This document shows, one piece after another, positions 33,503 to 42,803 of a stretch of DNA of 64,000 nucleotides (its first letter is position 1; every line of letters starts with the position of its first letter). A program made the translations under genes and the position numbers. The DNA comes from VXYL01 sp965200375. Lineage in GTDB: Bacteria; Pseudomonadota; Gammaproteobacteria; Pseudomonadales; Azotimanducaceae. A model generated the notes under the pieces. It saw only the letters and a list, made by a program, of their open reading frames with translations, made no database searches and was not told the DNA's origin. Where the stretch lies: the NCBI GenBank assembly GCA_965200375.1, contig OZ241353.1:1178001-1242000 (forward strand), written 5' to 3'.

Positions 33503-36500
33503 ACGTCAGCGACGTGATCCATGGCCGCATCTCCAGCGCAGACCTGCGTCGTGCCAATGGTGAGCCGTTTCCGGCGAGCTTGCAAGCCAAGTCCGAGGTC
33601 GCTGTCGAACAATCGTCAAGTGGCGAGGCGGTGCTCATCATCGGGAGTGACCGGTGGGAAGTCGAAGGCGTTGGCAGCACCCACTCGAGCTTGTTGCGAG
33701 AGGTTGCACGGCGAGGGCTGCCGCGGCTCGCATGGCTCGCGCAAACGTCGCCGAAGCGCGGTCCGGCACAGAGCGTTCTCGTTCAGTTCCACGAGTTTTC
33801 TTTGTCCCTGAACATCCCGGAATCGATGGAGATCGGCGTCGATGACAGGACGGTGGACGACATGCGGCGGCGGCTTCGCCGCCAAATCTCCGTGCTAGAC
33901 GCGGCCCGGTGGCTCGCCGAACACATGCTGCTGCCGCCCCGCAAGGAAGGCGGGCCAACCAGAGCGCTGCTGTCCGGCGCCCCCGTTGGCGAACGCACCG
34001 CCTTTCGCCTCCACAGCAACGGTTTCGCCATCGATGTGCAACGCACCGACGACGACCGCCTCGTGATCAACCGGGTCGTCGAGTCGCGACGGCAGATGGA
34101 AGGCAGCGACGCCCGTCCGATCTACTTGGTTGCCGCCAACATCCAGTTCCGCGACGCCAGCGCAGCAGGAGCGTTCCGCGGCGCAGCGCAGATCGAGCTC
34201 GATCAGATACTCGCTCAAGCGGACAGCTACCTTGGGTTCTGGCAGGCCTACAACAACAAGGAACGGCAGATCGTCCTGGACAAGGCGCGGCAGTTCGGTT
34301 GGACGAAATACGCGAAGCGCAGCCGCACTGAGGATGGTTCCTGGCGCTTCGACATCAGCGTGAACAAAGACCAGCTTGCAGACCTGTGGCCACGGCTGAA
34401 AGCGCTCGAGGATGAGCAAATCGAAGCGGGGGCGGAAGTGCCGCACGCAATTGAAGGTGCCGACGACACAGCCCTCGCCAGCGGCAATCGCCGTCCGTTC
34501 ATCGGCGAACTGGCCCGACAAACCCAGAACCCGCCACAGATCTTCATTCGTCCCCAAGAGCGCCATGAAGACCGCGAGCCACCCAAAGAAGGCTATCTCT
34601 TCGTCGCCCTTGGCGGCGACGAAGTGCGCGTCAAACGCCGCAAGGACGCTTGGGAGAAGGTCGTCAAGACCGAGAACCCGATGCCGCAGCTTGGCTTGCT
34701 TCTCGAAGGGCAGCCAGTGCCCGAAGCGCGGCGTCGCACGCTGCAACCAATGACCCGTGCGGTGCGCGACGTGTTCGACAGTCCCAGCGACCGACAGCGC
34801 AGTGCGCTCGACGTGGCTTTGAACACTCCGGACATCGCGCTGATTCAGGGGCCGCCCGGCACGGGCAAGACGCGCATCATCGCGGCGCTGCAGGCGCGTC
34901 TCGCCGAGCGGGACGAAGGTGTCAGCGAGAACGGCCTGGCCGGCAACACGCTGCTCACCAGCTACCAGCACGACGCGGTGGAGAACGCCGCCGCGGCAAC
35001 CCGCGTGATGGGCCTGCCGGCCGTCAAGGTCGGCTATCGCGCCGGCACCGAGGAGGCCCGTGATGGCGTGGAAATCTGGGCGACCGAAGCTGCCGAAGCC
35101 GTTCGAGCCGCTCGCGCGTCCAATCCCGCCGAAGTCGGCGTCCACGCCGCGCTGGGCAAGGTTCGCGAGGTCGGCGTGGCATTCCTGCAGGCACCGGCGG
35201 AAAAAGAGACGCCAGCGGCCGTGCTCGCGCAAGTGTCAGAGCTTGCCAGCCCGTGGCTGCCGGGCAGGTTGGCGGATGAATTGATGCGCTTGCGAACCGA
35301 AGTGTCTACCCCGCTCCGGCCCGCCTTGGGCGACGAGAACACAGCCCGTGCCATCAAAGCGGTCCGTGCTCTGCGCACGGAAGCCATCGAGTTCGACGAC
35401 GACGGCCCGCGGAACGCATTCCTGGCGTTACGGCGACTGCGCAGGCTCGAAGGATTCGCAATCGAAGAGGCCGAGGTCGAAGCGCTCGAACGCGCCGGGG
35501 AACCCGGTAGACCGCCAACCGAAGACCTGCTGATGGCATTGCGGGCTGCGAAGGACGCCCTCCTTGATCGTTTGCAGCCGCCCAAGGTCAACGCAGTCAA
35601 CCCGCGGCACGCGGACGCCGATGCGATGATCGTCCGCGTCATCGACGATTTAACCGCCAGAGCGAAGGAATCCGCCCCCGGCGTCGACATCGCGGTGGAC
35701 GACTGGCTTGCCACTCTGGAACAAGACCCGGACGGCACTCGCGACGCGGTTCGCCACTACTCAATGGTGCTCGCGGCAACCTGTCAACAGGCTGTGAGCC
35801 GCCCGATGGCCGCCGCCAAGCACGGCGAGGACACGGTCTTCCGCACCGTCATCGTGGACGAGGCGGCGCGTGCCAACCCGCTCGACTTGCTCATCCCCAT
35901 GACGCTCGCCGAGCGACGGATCGTCCTCGTCGGCGACCACCGGCAACTGCCGCACCTGCTTGAGCCGGACATCGAACGCGAGCTGCAACAGTCCGCCGAG
36001 GATGCCGAGGACATACAGGAAGAGATGCGCTCCGCGCTGCGCCTCAGTTTGTTCGGGAAGCTGTTCACCGAGCTTCGCCAGCGCGAGAGGCGCGACGGTG
36101 TTCAACGCACGGTCACGCTCAACCGCCAATACCGCATGCATCCGCGACTTGGGTTGTTCGTGAGCGCCCAGTTCTACGAACCGTACGGCGAAGGGTTCGA
36201 GTCTGGGCGCAGCGAGGAAGAGTTCGCGCACGAGGTCTCGATCGGCAAGGGCGGTTCGCAGGTCAGTCTTGCGGGGAAAGTGGCGGCATGGGTGGACGTA
36301 CCGGTTCGCCAAGGCGAGGAGGGTCGCGGACGGAGCGGACGGAGCAAACGGCGCGACGTGGAAGCAAGACGCATCGCCGATGAAGCGTACATGGTGATCA
36401 ATGCACACCCGGATCTCAGCGTAGGCGTCGTCACCTTCTACATGGCCCAGCGCGACGAAATACTCTCCTCGATGACTGAACAGGGACTGACGGAGCGCAC

Positions 36501-36855
36501 TGCCGAAGGCGCCATCAGCGTCCGCGAAAAATGGCGGTTGACGGCCGATGGCCGCGAGCGGCTGCGCGTCGGAACCGTGGACTCGTTCCAAGGCAAGGAG
36601 TTCGACGTGGTGTTTCTCTCCTTGACCCGCTCGAACCGCGTCCAAGGCGACAACGAAGTGGCGCGGCGGCGGCGCTACGGCTTCCTGCTGCTCGAGAACC
36701 GCCTCTGCGTGGCAATGAGCCGACAGCAACGCTTGCTGGTGGTTGTAGGAGATGCAGCGATGGCTACAGGTGTCGAAGCCGAATCTGCCGTGCCGGCCTT
36801 GACCGCATTCTTGGAACTCTGCAAGGGGTCGCATGGGCATGTCCTTCGGGCCTGA
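33499..36855 (+). CDS. SF1 helicase, UPF1/DNA2-like
   Basis: The 1118-residue protein has about 430 N-terminal residues of unrecognised sequence, then a UPF1-like SF1 helicase core: motif I GPPGTGKT (451-458), motif II IVDEAARAN (about 784), motif III VGDHRQLPHLL, motif IV LNRQYRMHP, motif V GTVDSFQGKEFDVVFLS and motif VI NRLCVAMSRQ. About 300 residues, largely helical and charged, separate motifs I and II. It would unwind or remodel DNA or RNA using ATP. The start overlaps the kinase stop (ATGA) and the end overlaps the next gene by 23 bases. Within the operon it is the probable nucleic-acid motor. Confidence 0.88.
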   Translation: MNVSDVIHGRISSADLRRANGEPFPASLQAKSEVAVEQSSSGEAVLIIGSDRWEVEGVGSTHSSLLREVARRGLPRLAWLAQTSPKRGPAQSVLVQFHEFSLSLNIPESMEIGVDDRTVDDMRRRLRRQISVLDAARWLAEHMLLPPRKEGGPTRALLSGAPVGERTAFRLHSNGFAIDVQRTDDDRLVINRVVESRRQMEGSDARPIYLVAANIQFRDASAAGAFRGAAQIELDQILAQADSYLGFWQAYNNKERQIVLDKARQFGWTKYAKRSRTEDGSWRFDISVNKDQLADLWPRLKALEDEQIEAGAEVPHAIEGADDTALASGNRRPFIGELARQTQNPPQIFIRPQERHEDREPPKEGYLFVALGGDEVRVKRRKDAWEKVVKTENPMPQLGLLLEGQPVPEARRRTLQPMTRAVRDVFDSPSDRQRSALDVALNTPDIALIQGPPGTGKTRIIAALQARLAERDEGVSENGLAGNTLLTSYQHDAVENAAAATRVMGLPAVKVGYRAGTEEARDGVEIWATEAAEAVRAARASNPAEVGVHAALGKVREVGVAFLQAPAEKETPAAVLAQVSELASPWLPGRLADELMRLRTEVSTPLRPALGDENTARAIKAVRALRTEAIEFDDDGPRNAFLALRRLRRLEGFAIEEAEVEALERAGEPGRPPTEDLLMALRAAKDALLDRLQPPKVNAVNPRHADADAMIVRVIDDLTARAKESAPGVDIAVDDWLATLEQDPDGTRDAVRHYSMVLAATCQQAVSRPMAAAKHGEDTVFRTVIVDEAARANPLDLLIPMTLAERRIVLVGDHRQLPHLLEPDIERELQQSAEDAEDIQEEMRSALRLSLFGKLFTELRQRERRDGVQRTVTLNRQYRMHPRLGLFVSAQFYEPYGEGFESGRSEEEFAHEVSIGKGGSQVSLAGKVAAWVDVPVRQGEEGRGRSGRSKRRDVEARRIADEAYMVINAHPDLSVGVVTFYMAQRDEILSSMTEQGLTERTAEGAISVREKWRLTADGRERLRVGTVDSFQGKEFDVVFLSLTRSNRVQGDNEVARRRRYGFLLLENRLCVAMSRQQRLLVVVGDAAMATGVEAESAVPALTAFLELCKGSHGHVLRA

Positions 36856-38395
36856 AACGCCGCTGCTCCTGTACGGTCTCCGTCCCCACGCGGACCCAGG
36901 CGGACGCAACGATCGCGTGTGGCTGGGCTGGCCCGCATGGGCGTTCCGCGTCGTCGCACCGGAGTTCCGAAGCAGACGCTTGAACGCATTGCAGAAGGCA
37001 GTGCTGGGCGTCTTGCGGGCAAGCCGCCTCACCGAGGCCGCGCTCGGCAAGCGCCTGGGCATTCATCGCGAGCTGGCCGCCGTTGTGGTTGCGGACTTGC
37101 AGGGGCAGCAGCGAGTCGACAAGGATTGGAAGGTCACGCGGGACGGCATCCGGCTCCTTGAAGCCGAGGCAGCTGAATCGGCCAAGTTGGTGCCCGCGTG
37201 GATGTTCCGCGATGCGTTGAGCGGAGACCTGTTGCCATTCGCCGCCCCCACTCTGGAACACGCCCGAACCGTACCGAACGAGGAAGGCTCTCCCGTGCTC
37301 GACCTTGGCTCGACCGGGAGCCCGTGGCAGCAGAGGCCGTGGACGCTGCGGGCACCACGAGACGCGTTTCCGGAGATGCCCGTGCCTGCCGAAATCCTCA
37401 AGGCGGCGCGGCAAAGCCAGCGATCTCACAGACTTTGGCAGCAGGTTGGCACGCACAAAGACGACGATCTCGATGAACCGAACGTCGAGACCGGTCAACT
37501 CGACCGTCTGACGAGCATCGAGGAAGAACCGCGGCCGGTCTATCTGGTGACGTTCCTCTACACCCCCAGAGGCGAAGAATCGGACGGCGATTGGCACGTC
37601 TGCGAGTTCTTTGGGCGTGGTCATGATCCGTCGCTGCGACCGAGCGTCATCAAGGCTGCGAAGAGCGACCAGAATCTAGCCCGGCTACTGGACCGCCGAC
37701 TCTTCACGTTTACGCGGCACGGCGATCTGGAAGGGTTCCAAACGGCCACCAAGGAGCGCGAACAGCGGGCACGCCGGCTGCTTGCACGCGTTCTCACCAT
37801 TGGCATCGAAAACTACAGCGCCGTCGCCACGCCACTACGGGAGACGCTCGACGCCTACTTGGAATGGCGCGACGTGGGAGACGTCGGGGCCGCTAGGCTT
37901 CGTCGCCATGTGCTGATGGAGTGTCGGCGGACGTTGGAGGCCCTGTTCACCGCCGTCGCCCGCTCCCATCCTATCGGAAGCGTAGCCGATCTGCTGTCGC
38001 ACGAAGATCGGGCGCTCAACGAGACGACGCTGCGGGGCGCGGCGAAGGAACTGGGGTTGAGTTCGTTGCCCAATGCTCTTGGCCGCGTCTCCCGAGGGCA
38101 AGTCCGCGCGGTCAGCGACTACACCGATGGCTGGCGCCTGCGCCCACTGGTGGCGGCAATCCTGTTGCGGGCCCGTGGTGACGCCAAGCACCCCTTGGCG
38201 CTCGCCGCCAAAGACGCACCCAACATCCTTGAGCGTGTCGAACGGGTGGCAAAGCATGGTGGGAAAGCTGCGCACGAGGACCGCGGAGTGGATGGCGCAC
38301 CTCTGGAACAGGTTGTCCAAGACACGCTAGACGTCTCGGGGCTGCTCCTTGGACTCCCCACACGAAAACTTGAGGAACTGACGACCGATGCCTAA
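36833..38395 (+). CDS. winged-helix protein of unknown family
   Basis: I do not recognise this 520-residue protein. About residues 50-105 (NALQKAVLGVLRASRLTEAA ... VVVADLQGQQRVDKDWKVT) look like a winged helix-turn-helix, suggesting nucleic-acid binding. The middle part (PVYLVTFLYTPRGEESDGDWHVCEFFG) is beta-rich and the C-terminal half is helical (RRVLARVLTIGIEN-type segments, RHVLMECRRTLEALF). No catalytic motif stands out. AAGGGG before the ATG at 36833 supports that start, inside the helicase gene; its own end overlaps the McrB-like gene by eight bases. The coupling implies a fixed-ratio subunit of the helicase or McrB-like machine. Confidence 0.75.
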   Translation: MGMSFGPETPLLLYGLRPHADPGGRNDRVWLGWPAWAFRVVAPEFRSRRLNALQKAVLGVLRASRLTEAALGKRLGIHRELAAVVVADLQGQQRVDKDWKVTRDGIRLLEAEAAESAKLVPAWMFRDALSGDLLPFAAPTLEHARTVPNEEGSPVLDLGSTGSPWQQRPWTLRAPRDAFPEMPVPAEILKAARQSQRSHRLWQQVGTHKDDDLDEPNVETGQLDRLTSIEEEPRPVYLVTFLYTPRGEESDGDWHVCEFFGRGHDPSLRPSVIKAAKSDQNLARLLDRRLFTFTRHGDLEGFQTATKEREQRARRLLARVLTIGIENYSAVATPLRETLDAYLEWRDVGDVGAARLRRHVLMECRRTLEALFTAVARSHPIGSVADLLSHEDRALNETTLRGAAKELGLSSLPNALGRVSRGQVRAVSDYTDGWRLRPLVAAILLRARGDAKHPLALAAKDAPNILERVERVAKHGGKAAHEDRGVDGAPLEQVVQDTLDVSGLLLGLPTRKLEELTTDA

Positions 38396-40652
38396 GAGCC
38401 GCCAGCGTAAGAACAGAAGACAGCGCTCGCCACGTCCGCAGTCGCAGCCGATGGCACAACGTCCTGCCAAGCCAGCCCAATCTCCGACGGCAACGAAGGC
38501 GGAGGTCGAAAAGGCCCATGAAGAGGCCGTCGCCGGCGCGACGGAGTTCGAAATCGCAGCCCTCTCGATCGATCCGAGACCGCCAGAGCTGGACTTGGAC
38601 GGCATGTGGAAGGTGGCGCAAGAGGCTCGCGACCTATTCCGCGCCGCGACGCGGCGGCACGAAGTGTTGTCGGAAGAGCTCCAAGCGCAACGAGATGATT
38701 TCGGCCGGAAATCCCAAGAGCTCGACGAGCGCGCATCCAAGTTGGAGACCGACCGGAAGGACCTGGACGAACGAACCAGCCAGCTAGGCGATCGCGAGCT
38801 CCAGATCCGTGAGCGGGAAGCCGACGCCGAGCACGGCTTCGAGGACAAACGCATCGCGATGCTCGCACAGTACGACGACGTGATCGCCAAGCGACGCGAG
38901 ACGTTGGACGAGCGCGAGAACGTACTCAACGAGCGAGAGAACGAACTGGAGCAGAAGGCGCGGCAAGTCGCCCGCCAAGAGCAACAGCTCCAATGGAGAC
39001 AAGAGGACATCCAAGAGCAGGAACGCGATCTCGACAGTCGCGTTGAACGCCGGACTGCGGGCAAACAGGAAGAGTACCAGCACCATCTTGAGGCTGTTGA
39101 GGCCGAACGGGATCAAGCGCGAAGAGACCGAGATCAACACGCCGCCGCTTTGCGGGAACGTGAAGAAGCAGATCGCAGATTCGGGCAGCGCACGCCGGAA
39201 CAAGTGCTTTCGGAACTCGACCGGCTGAATGTCGAGAACAAGGGACTGCAAGCACAGCTAGCTGCCCGCCCGAATATCGACGCCATTGAACGCCGCGCGG
39301 CTCTCGACCAAGAGCAGCAGTCGTGTCAGGCAGAACGCTTGGATCTGACGCGCCAAGTGTCCGAGTTGAAGCGTCGCCTTGCCCACGCCGACAGCGATGC
39401 GGGCGAACGGGAAGTGCAGCGGGATCGAATCGCCGCACTGGACTCGCAACGGAAACTCCTGCACAGAGCCCACGAAGAACTGCGTGCCGAGGTGCACGAG
39501 ATCATCAGCCGCGGCGAGTCCCAATCGCGGTTCCCAGAGTGCATCGACATGGACGAAGACGACGAACTGCAACGCGCCGCACAGACCGCCAAGGGTTTCG
39601 GCAGCTTGGAAGAGTTCGCCCACGACGTCCGCCACCGGATCGCCCGAGATGGCCTCTACTACACCGAGGCGGACATCCGCAGCTTCATCGGCGGGTTGGC
39701 GATGGGCAGGCTGACTCTCCTGCAAGGCCTCAGCGGCACCGGCAAGACCAGCCTGCCGATCGCCTTCGCGAAGGCTGTGGGTACGAAAGCGTCGGTCGTC
39801 GAAGTGCAAGCGGGATGGCGCGATCCCCAAGACCTTGTGGGCCACTACAACGCCTTCGAGAAGCGGTTCTACGAAAAGGAGTTCCTCAAGGCGCTGTACC
39901 GCGCCGCCACGCCACGGTGGGAAGACACCATCCAGATCGTGGTGCTCGACGAGATGAATCTCTCGTATCCGGAGCAGTACTTCTCCGACATGCTATCTGC
40001 CTTGGAACTACGGCCAGACGAACAACGGCTGGTGCTAATGACGCACGCCGTATCGCCTGCACCGCGACAGCTACAGGATGGGAGTCGATTGCCGATCCCA
40101 CCAAACGTCTGGTTCGTGGGGACGGCGAACCACGACGAGACCACCTTGGATTTCGCCGACAAGACCTACGACCGCTCTCATGTGATGGAGTTTCCGCACA
40201 AACCCAAGGGTTTCGACGCCGGAGCCCCCGAACCGAGGCACCCGGTGTCCTTCCATGCGTTTCAAGACGCCTTCGAAGCCGCGGTCAAAGAACACGCCAA
40301 GCAAGCAGAGCTGGTTCAAGACCACTTCGACACGCACCTGCGCGACCCTCTGGCAAATCGCTTCGAGATCGGCTGGGGGCCGCGGTTGGGGCGGCAGATC
40401 GAACGCTATGTGCCCGTTGTGGTCGCTGCCGGCGGCACGAAGGGAGAAGCCGCCGACCACATCTTGGCGATGCGCCTGCTACGCAAACTCAAGAGTCGCC
40501 ACAACAACCGCCCAGAACACTTGGAGGACCTACGGCAGACCATTGTGGCAAGTTGGGAAGGGCTGGACGGAGGCACCCCGCCGGCGAAGTCCATCCGCCT
40601 GCTCGATGCCGAATTGCAGCGCGTGGGCCGCGACGACGAAGGCGCGGCGTGA
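38388..40652 (+). CDS. McrB-like AAA+ protein with long coiled coil
   Basis: The 754-residue protein has a basic N terminus, then about 300 residues of coiled coil (from about 80 to 380; heptads rich in Glu, Arg and Gln, with repeated DERE and NERE steps), and a C-terminal AAA+ module: LLQGLSGTGKTSLP (Walker A, about 444-457), IVVLDEMNLSYPEQYFSD (Walker B, about 518) and VWFVGTANHDETT (sensor 1). The DEMN and TANHDE motifs are those of McrB/5-methylcytosine-restriction ATPases. McrB normally carries a DNA-reading domain at its N terminus; here a coiled coil takes that place. The following DUF2357 gene is the probable McrC-like partner, joined by a GTGA overlap. Confidence 0.85.
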   Translation: MPKSRQRKNRRQRSPRPQSQPMAQRPAKPAQSPTATKAEVEKAHEEAVAGATEFEIAALSIDPRPPELDLDGMWKVAQEARDLFRAATRRHEVLSEELQAQRDDFGRKSQELDERASKLETDRKDLDERTSQLGDRELQIREREADAEHGFEDKRIAMLAQYDDVIAKRRETLDERENVLNERENELEQKARQVARQEQQLQWRQEDIQEQERDLDSRVERRTAGKQEEYQHHLEAVEAERDQARRDRDQHAAALREREEADRRFGQRTPEQVLSELDRLNVENKGLQAQLAARPNIDAIERRAALDQEQQSCQAERLDLTRQVSELKRRLAHADSDAGEREVQRDRIAALDSQRKLLHRAHEELRAEVHEIISRGESQSRFPECIDMDEDDELQRAAQTAKGFGSLEEFAHDVRHRIARDGLYYTEADIRSFIGGLAMGRLTLLQGLSGTGKTSLPIAFAKAVGTKASVVEVQAGWRDPQDLVGHYNAFEKRFYEKEFLKALYRAATPRWEDTIQIVVLDEMNLSYPEQYFSDMLSALELRPDEQRLVLMTHAVSPAPRQLQDGSRLPIPPNVWFVGTANHDETTLDFADKTYDRSHVMEFPHKPKGFDAGAPEPRHPVSFHAFQDAFEAAVKEHAKQAELVQDHFDTHLRDPLANRFEIGWGPRLGRQIERYVPVVVAAGGTKGEAADHILAMRLLRKLKSRHNNRPEHLEDLRQTIVASWEGLDGGTPPAKSIRLLDAELQRVGRDDEGAA

Positions 40653-42781
40653 GTTTCACGGACCGACTTTCCGGCCGCGTGGTCTACCAACCGCCCGGCA
40701 AGGAAGTACACGCGGGACGCTGGGTCGTGCAACGCGGCGTTGGCGCGCTCAACCGCGTTGCACCCGAACCCGACCAGGCGCTCATGCCGGGGCCGACGGG
40801 AGATTGGGAGTTCGTTGCGCCTAGCGAGTCCACCTCGACACGTGGCGGCTTTCTCGCTGAGCCACTGCCGGACGATCAGGATGCAGATGCGTTCCGTCAA
40901 CTTGGCCAACTGTTGCGAGACAAAGCCGACGGCGGCTGGATCGAGTGGAGTTGCACCAATCCGCTTGCGCCCGGGTTGGACGAGGCCGTGCGCTCCCATC
41001 CCTTCGAGGCCAAGATCGAGTGCGAGCTGGAGCACTTGGAAGCCGTGTGCCGCAAGCCTCGCACGCACATTCGCTTGCAGACGGAGCGTGAGCTCGTCGG
41101 GCGCGCTCGGCGTATCGCTCGTGATGCGCCTCAGTGGCTCGCTGTGCACACCGAGGATTGGCACCACCGGACGCTGACGGGCGTTCAGCCCCGGCGTATC
41201 AGGGCGGAGGTGAGAGAAGAGCGTTGGGACCTCTACGAGAACCGCGTCACCGCCCGCTTGGTGGACAACTTGACCGTCTGGATCCAGCGCCGCATCGCCG
41301 AGGTGCGCCGCATCCGAGACGATATTTTGGCCCGGATGGAAGCGTTTGGCGGGAGCGCACCCAAAGGGAGTCGCCATCGCGCCAAGCGCATCTACCGCCT
41401 TTGGGGCGAAGCGTGGAGCGCAAGCGACGCGCAGGACGTCGCCCGCAGCACGTTGGCACGGCTGGACATTCTTCTGTACAAGGTCTTGGGCTTGCTGGAT
41501 TCGCCTCTGTACCGCCATGTTCCCAAACGAGCGCAAGTGTCCCGAACGCTGAAGATGACCAATCTCTTGAGCACGGACGACCACTATCGAGGCGTCGCCC
41601 GGCTCTGGCATGAATGGTCTCTTCTGCCGACGCGAGGCAGCTTCTCTATCGTCGAGCACTATCGGCAGCAACAAAACCTGCACGACAGCTACGACGCATG
41701 GTGCCTGTTGCTGGTCGTACGCGCTTGCAAGCAACTCAAGCTCCAACCGGCCGACGAGGCCGCGTTCGAGGTGCCGCTGCGCAAGGGACGTTCCCTGCAG
41801 ATTGATCGCGGTCTTCGCATCGAGTGGGAGCCGGCTGGCTGCATCGCCATCACCCGAAGCGGAAACACGCTTGTACGTTTCGTACCCTTGATCCACTCGC
41901 TTGAGCGAGCAAGAACGGCGGAGGTTTCGGCACAGCGCGTCAAGCCCCTCGTCGAGGCGGTTGCCAAGACGGGACACTGGACAGTAGTTCTCCACCCGGC
42001 CAAATCCGGCAGCGCACCTTTTGACGGGATTGCCACCATAGGCAATCCTCCTCGCCTAGGCACCGATGGTGCCATCGACTTCATCCGCGTCTCGCCCTTC
42101 TCGCTCGACAGCGTTGAACGGGTCGCACGAGCGGTCCGCTGGGCGACGCTCTCGCGGCAGATGCTTGCCTATCCACCATGTGTCCCAACGCCCCCTGATG
42201 CCGGCTTGATGGGGCCTTGGTTGGCAAGAAAAGACAACACTTCTTGCGCCATGACCAACTCGCCACCGCACGGCACGAAGCAAGACATCGAGCGTGGCCT
42301 GTCCGACGCACTGGCGCGATGCGAAGAGGCGGAACGAAGGCTCGCCGACTCCAGACAGTCGCGACGCCCAAACAAGAGAGCCCTCGCTGATTTCCGAAAG
42401 GCCGAGAAGGAAGAGCGTGACTGGCAGGCGTTCAAACAGAGCTTCGAGGCGGCGACCGCCTGCATCAACGAACTGAAAATCTGCCCAAGGTGCGGCGAGC
42501 AAGCAGACTTCAAGGAGCGAGAAGAGGATTGCTTTTCCGCCCGCTGCCTCTCACCGAGCTGCGAGGCGCGTTGGGAACTCCGCCCACATCCTGAAGGCCG
42601 CATCCCCGTGTTCATACCCGACATCGAGGTTGCGTCAGCGCAAGTGCAACCGGCCCTGATCGACGAGCGGCTTGGCTGCGACGTTCTCGCCTTGCCGCAC
42701 AATGCCGGCGACGACTCCAATGAGTTCCTGCCGCCACGAGCGACCGCTTTGAGTCATCTAGATGGAATGAGGGATAGATGA
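40649..42781 (+). CDS. DUF2357/McrC-like protein with zinc ribbon
   Basis: The 710-residue product starts with GTG at 40649, overlapping the McrB-like stop codon. The first third resembles DUF2357 proteins (ELVGRARRIARDAPQWLAV; ERWDLYENRVTARLVDNLTVWI), which occur with McrB-like ATPases, often ahead of a PD-(D/E)XK nuclease. I could not find a convincing nuclease motif here. A beta-rich segment follows (about 360-510). Near the C terminus are a charged helix and a zinc ribbon, CPRC at about 612 and CLSPSC some 20 residues later. It is the last gene of the operon. It is likely the McrC-type partner that couples the AAA+ motor to an effector or to DNA. Confidence 0.7.
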   Translation: MSFTDRLSGRVVYQPPGKEVHAGRWVVQRGVGALNRVAPEPDQALMPGPTGDWEFVAPSESTSTRGGFLAEPLPDDQDADAFRQLGQLLRDKADGGWIEWSCTNPLAPGLDEAVRSHPFEAKIECELEHLEAVCRKPRTHIRLQTERELVGRARRIARDAPQWLAVHTEDWHHRTLTGVQPRRIRAEVREERWDLYENRVTARLVDNLTVWIQRRIAEVRRIRDDILARMEAFGGSAPKGSRHRAKRIYRLWGEAWSASDAQDVARSTLARLDILLYKVLGLLDSPLYRHVPKRAQVSRTLKMTNLLSTDDHYRGVARLWHEWSLLPTRGSFSIVEHYRQQQNLHDSYDAWCLLLVVRACKQLKLQPADEAAFEVPLRKGRSLQIDRGLRIEWEPAGCIAITRSGNTLVRFVPLIHSLERARTAEVSAQRVKPLVEAVAKTGHWTVVLHPAKSGSAPFDGIATIGNPPRLGTDGAIDFIRVSPFSLDSVERVARAVRWATLSRQMLAYPPCVPTPPDAGLMGPWLARKDNTSCAMTNSPPHGTKQDIERGLSDALARCEEAERRLADSRQSRRPNKRALADFRKAEKEERDWQAFKQSFEAATACINELKICPRCGEQADFKEREEDCFSARCLSPSCEARWELRPHPEGRIPVFIPDIEVASAQVQPALIDERLGCDVLALPHNAGDDSNEFLPPRATALSHLDGMRDR

Positions 42782-42803
42782 GGTGTAGACACTCCAGCGT
42801 CGG

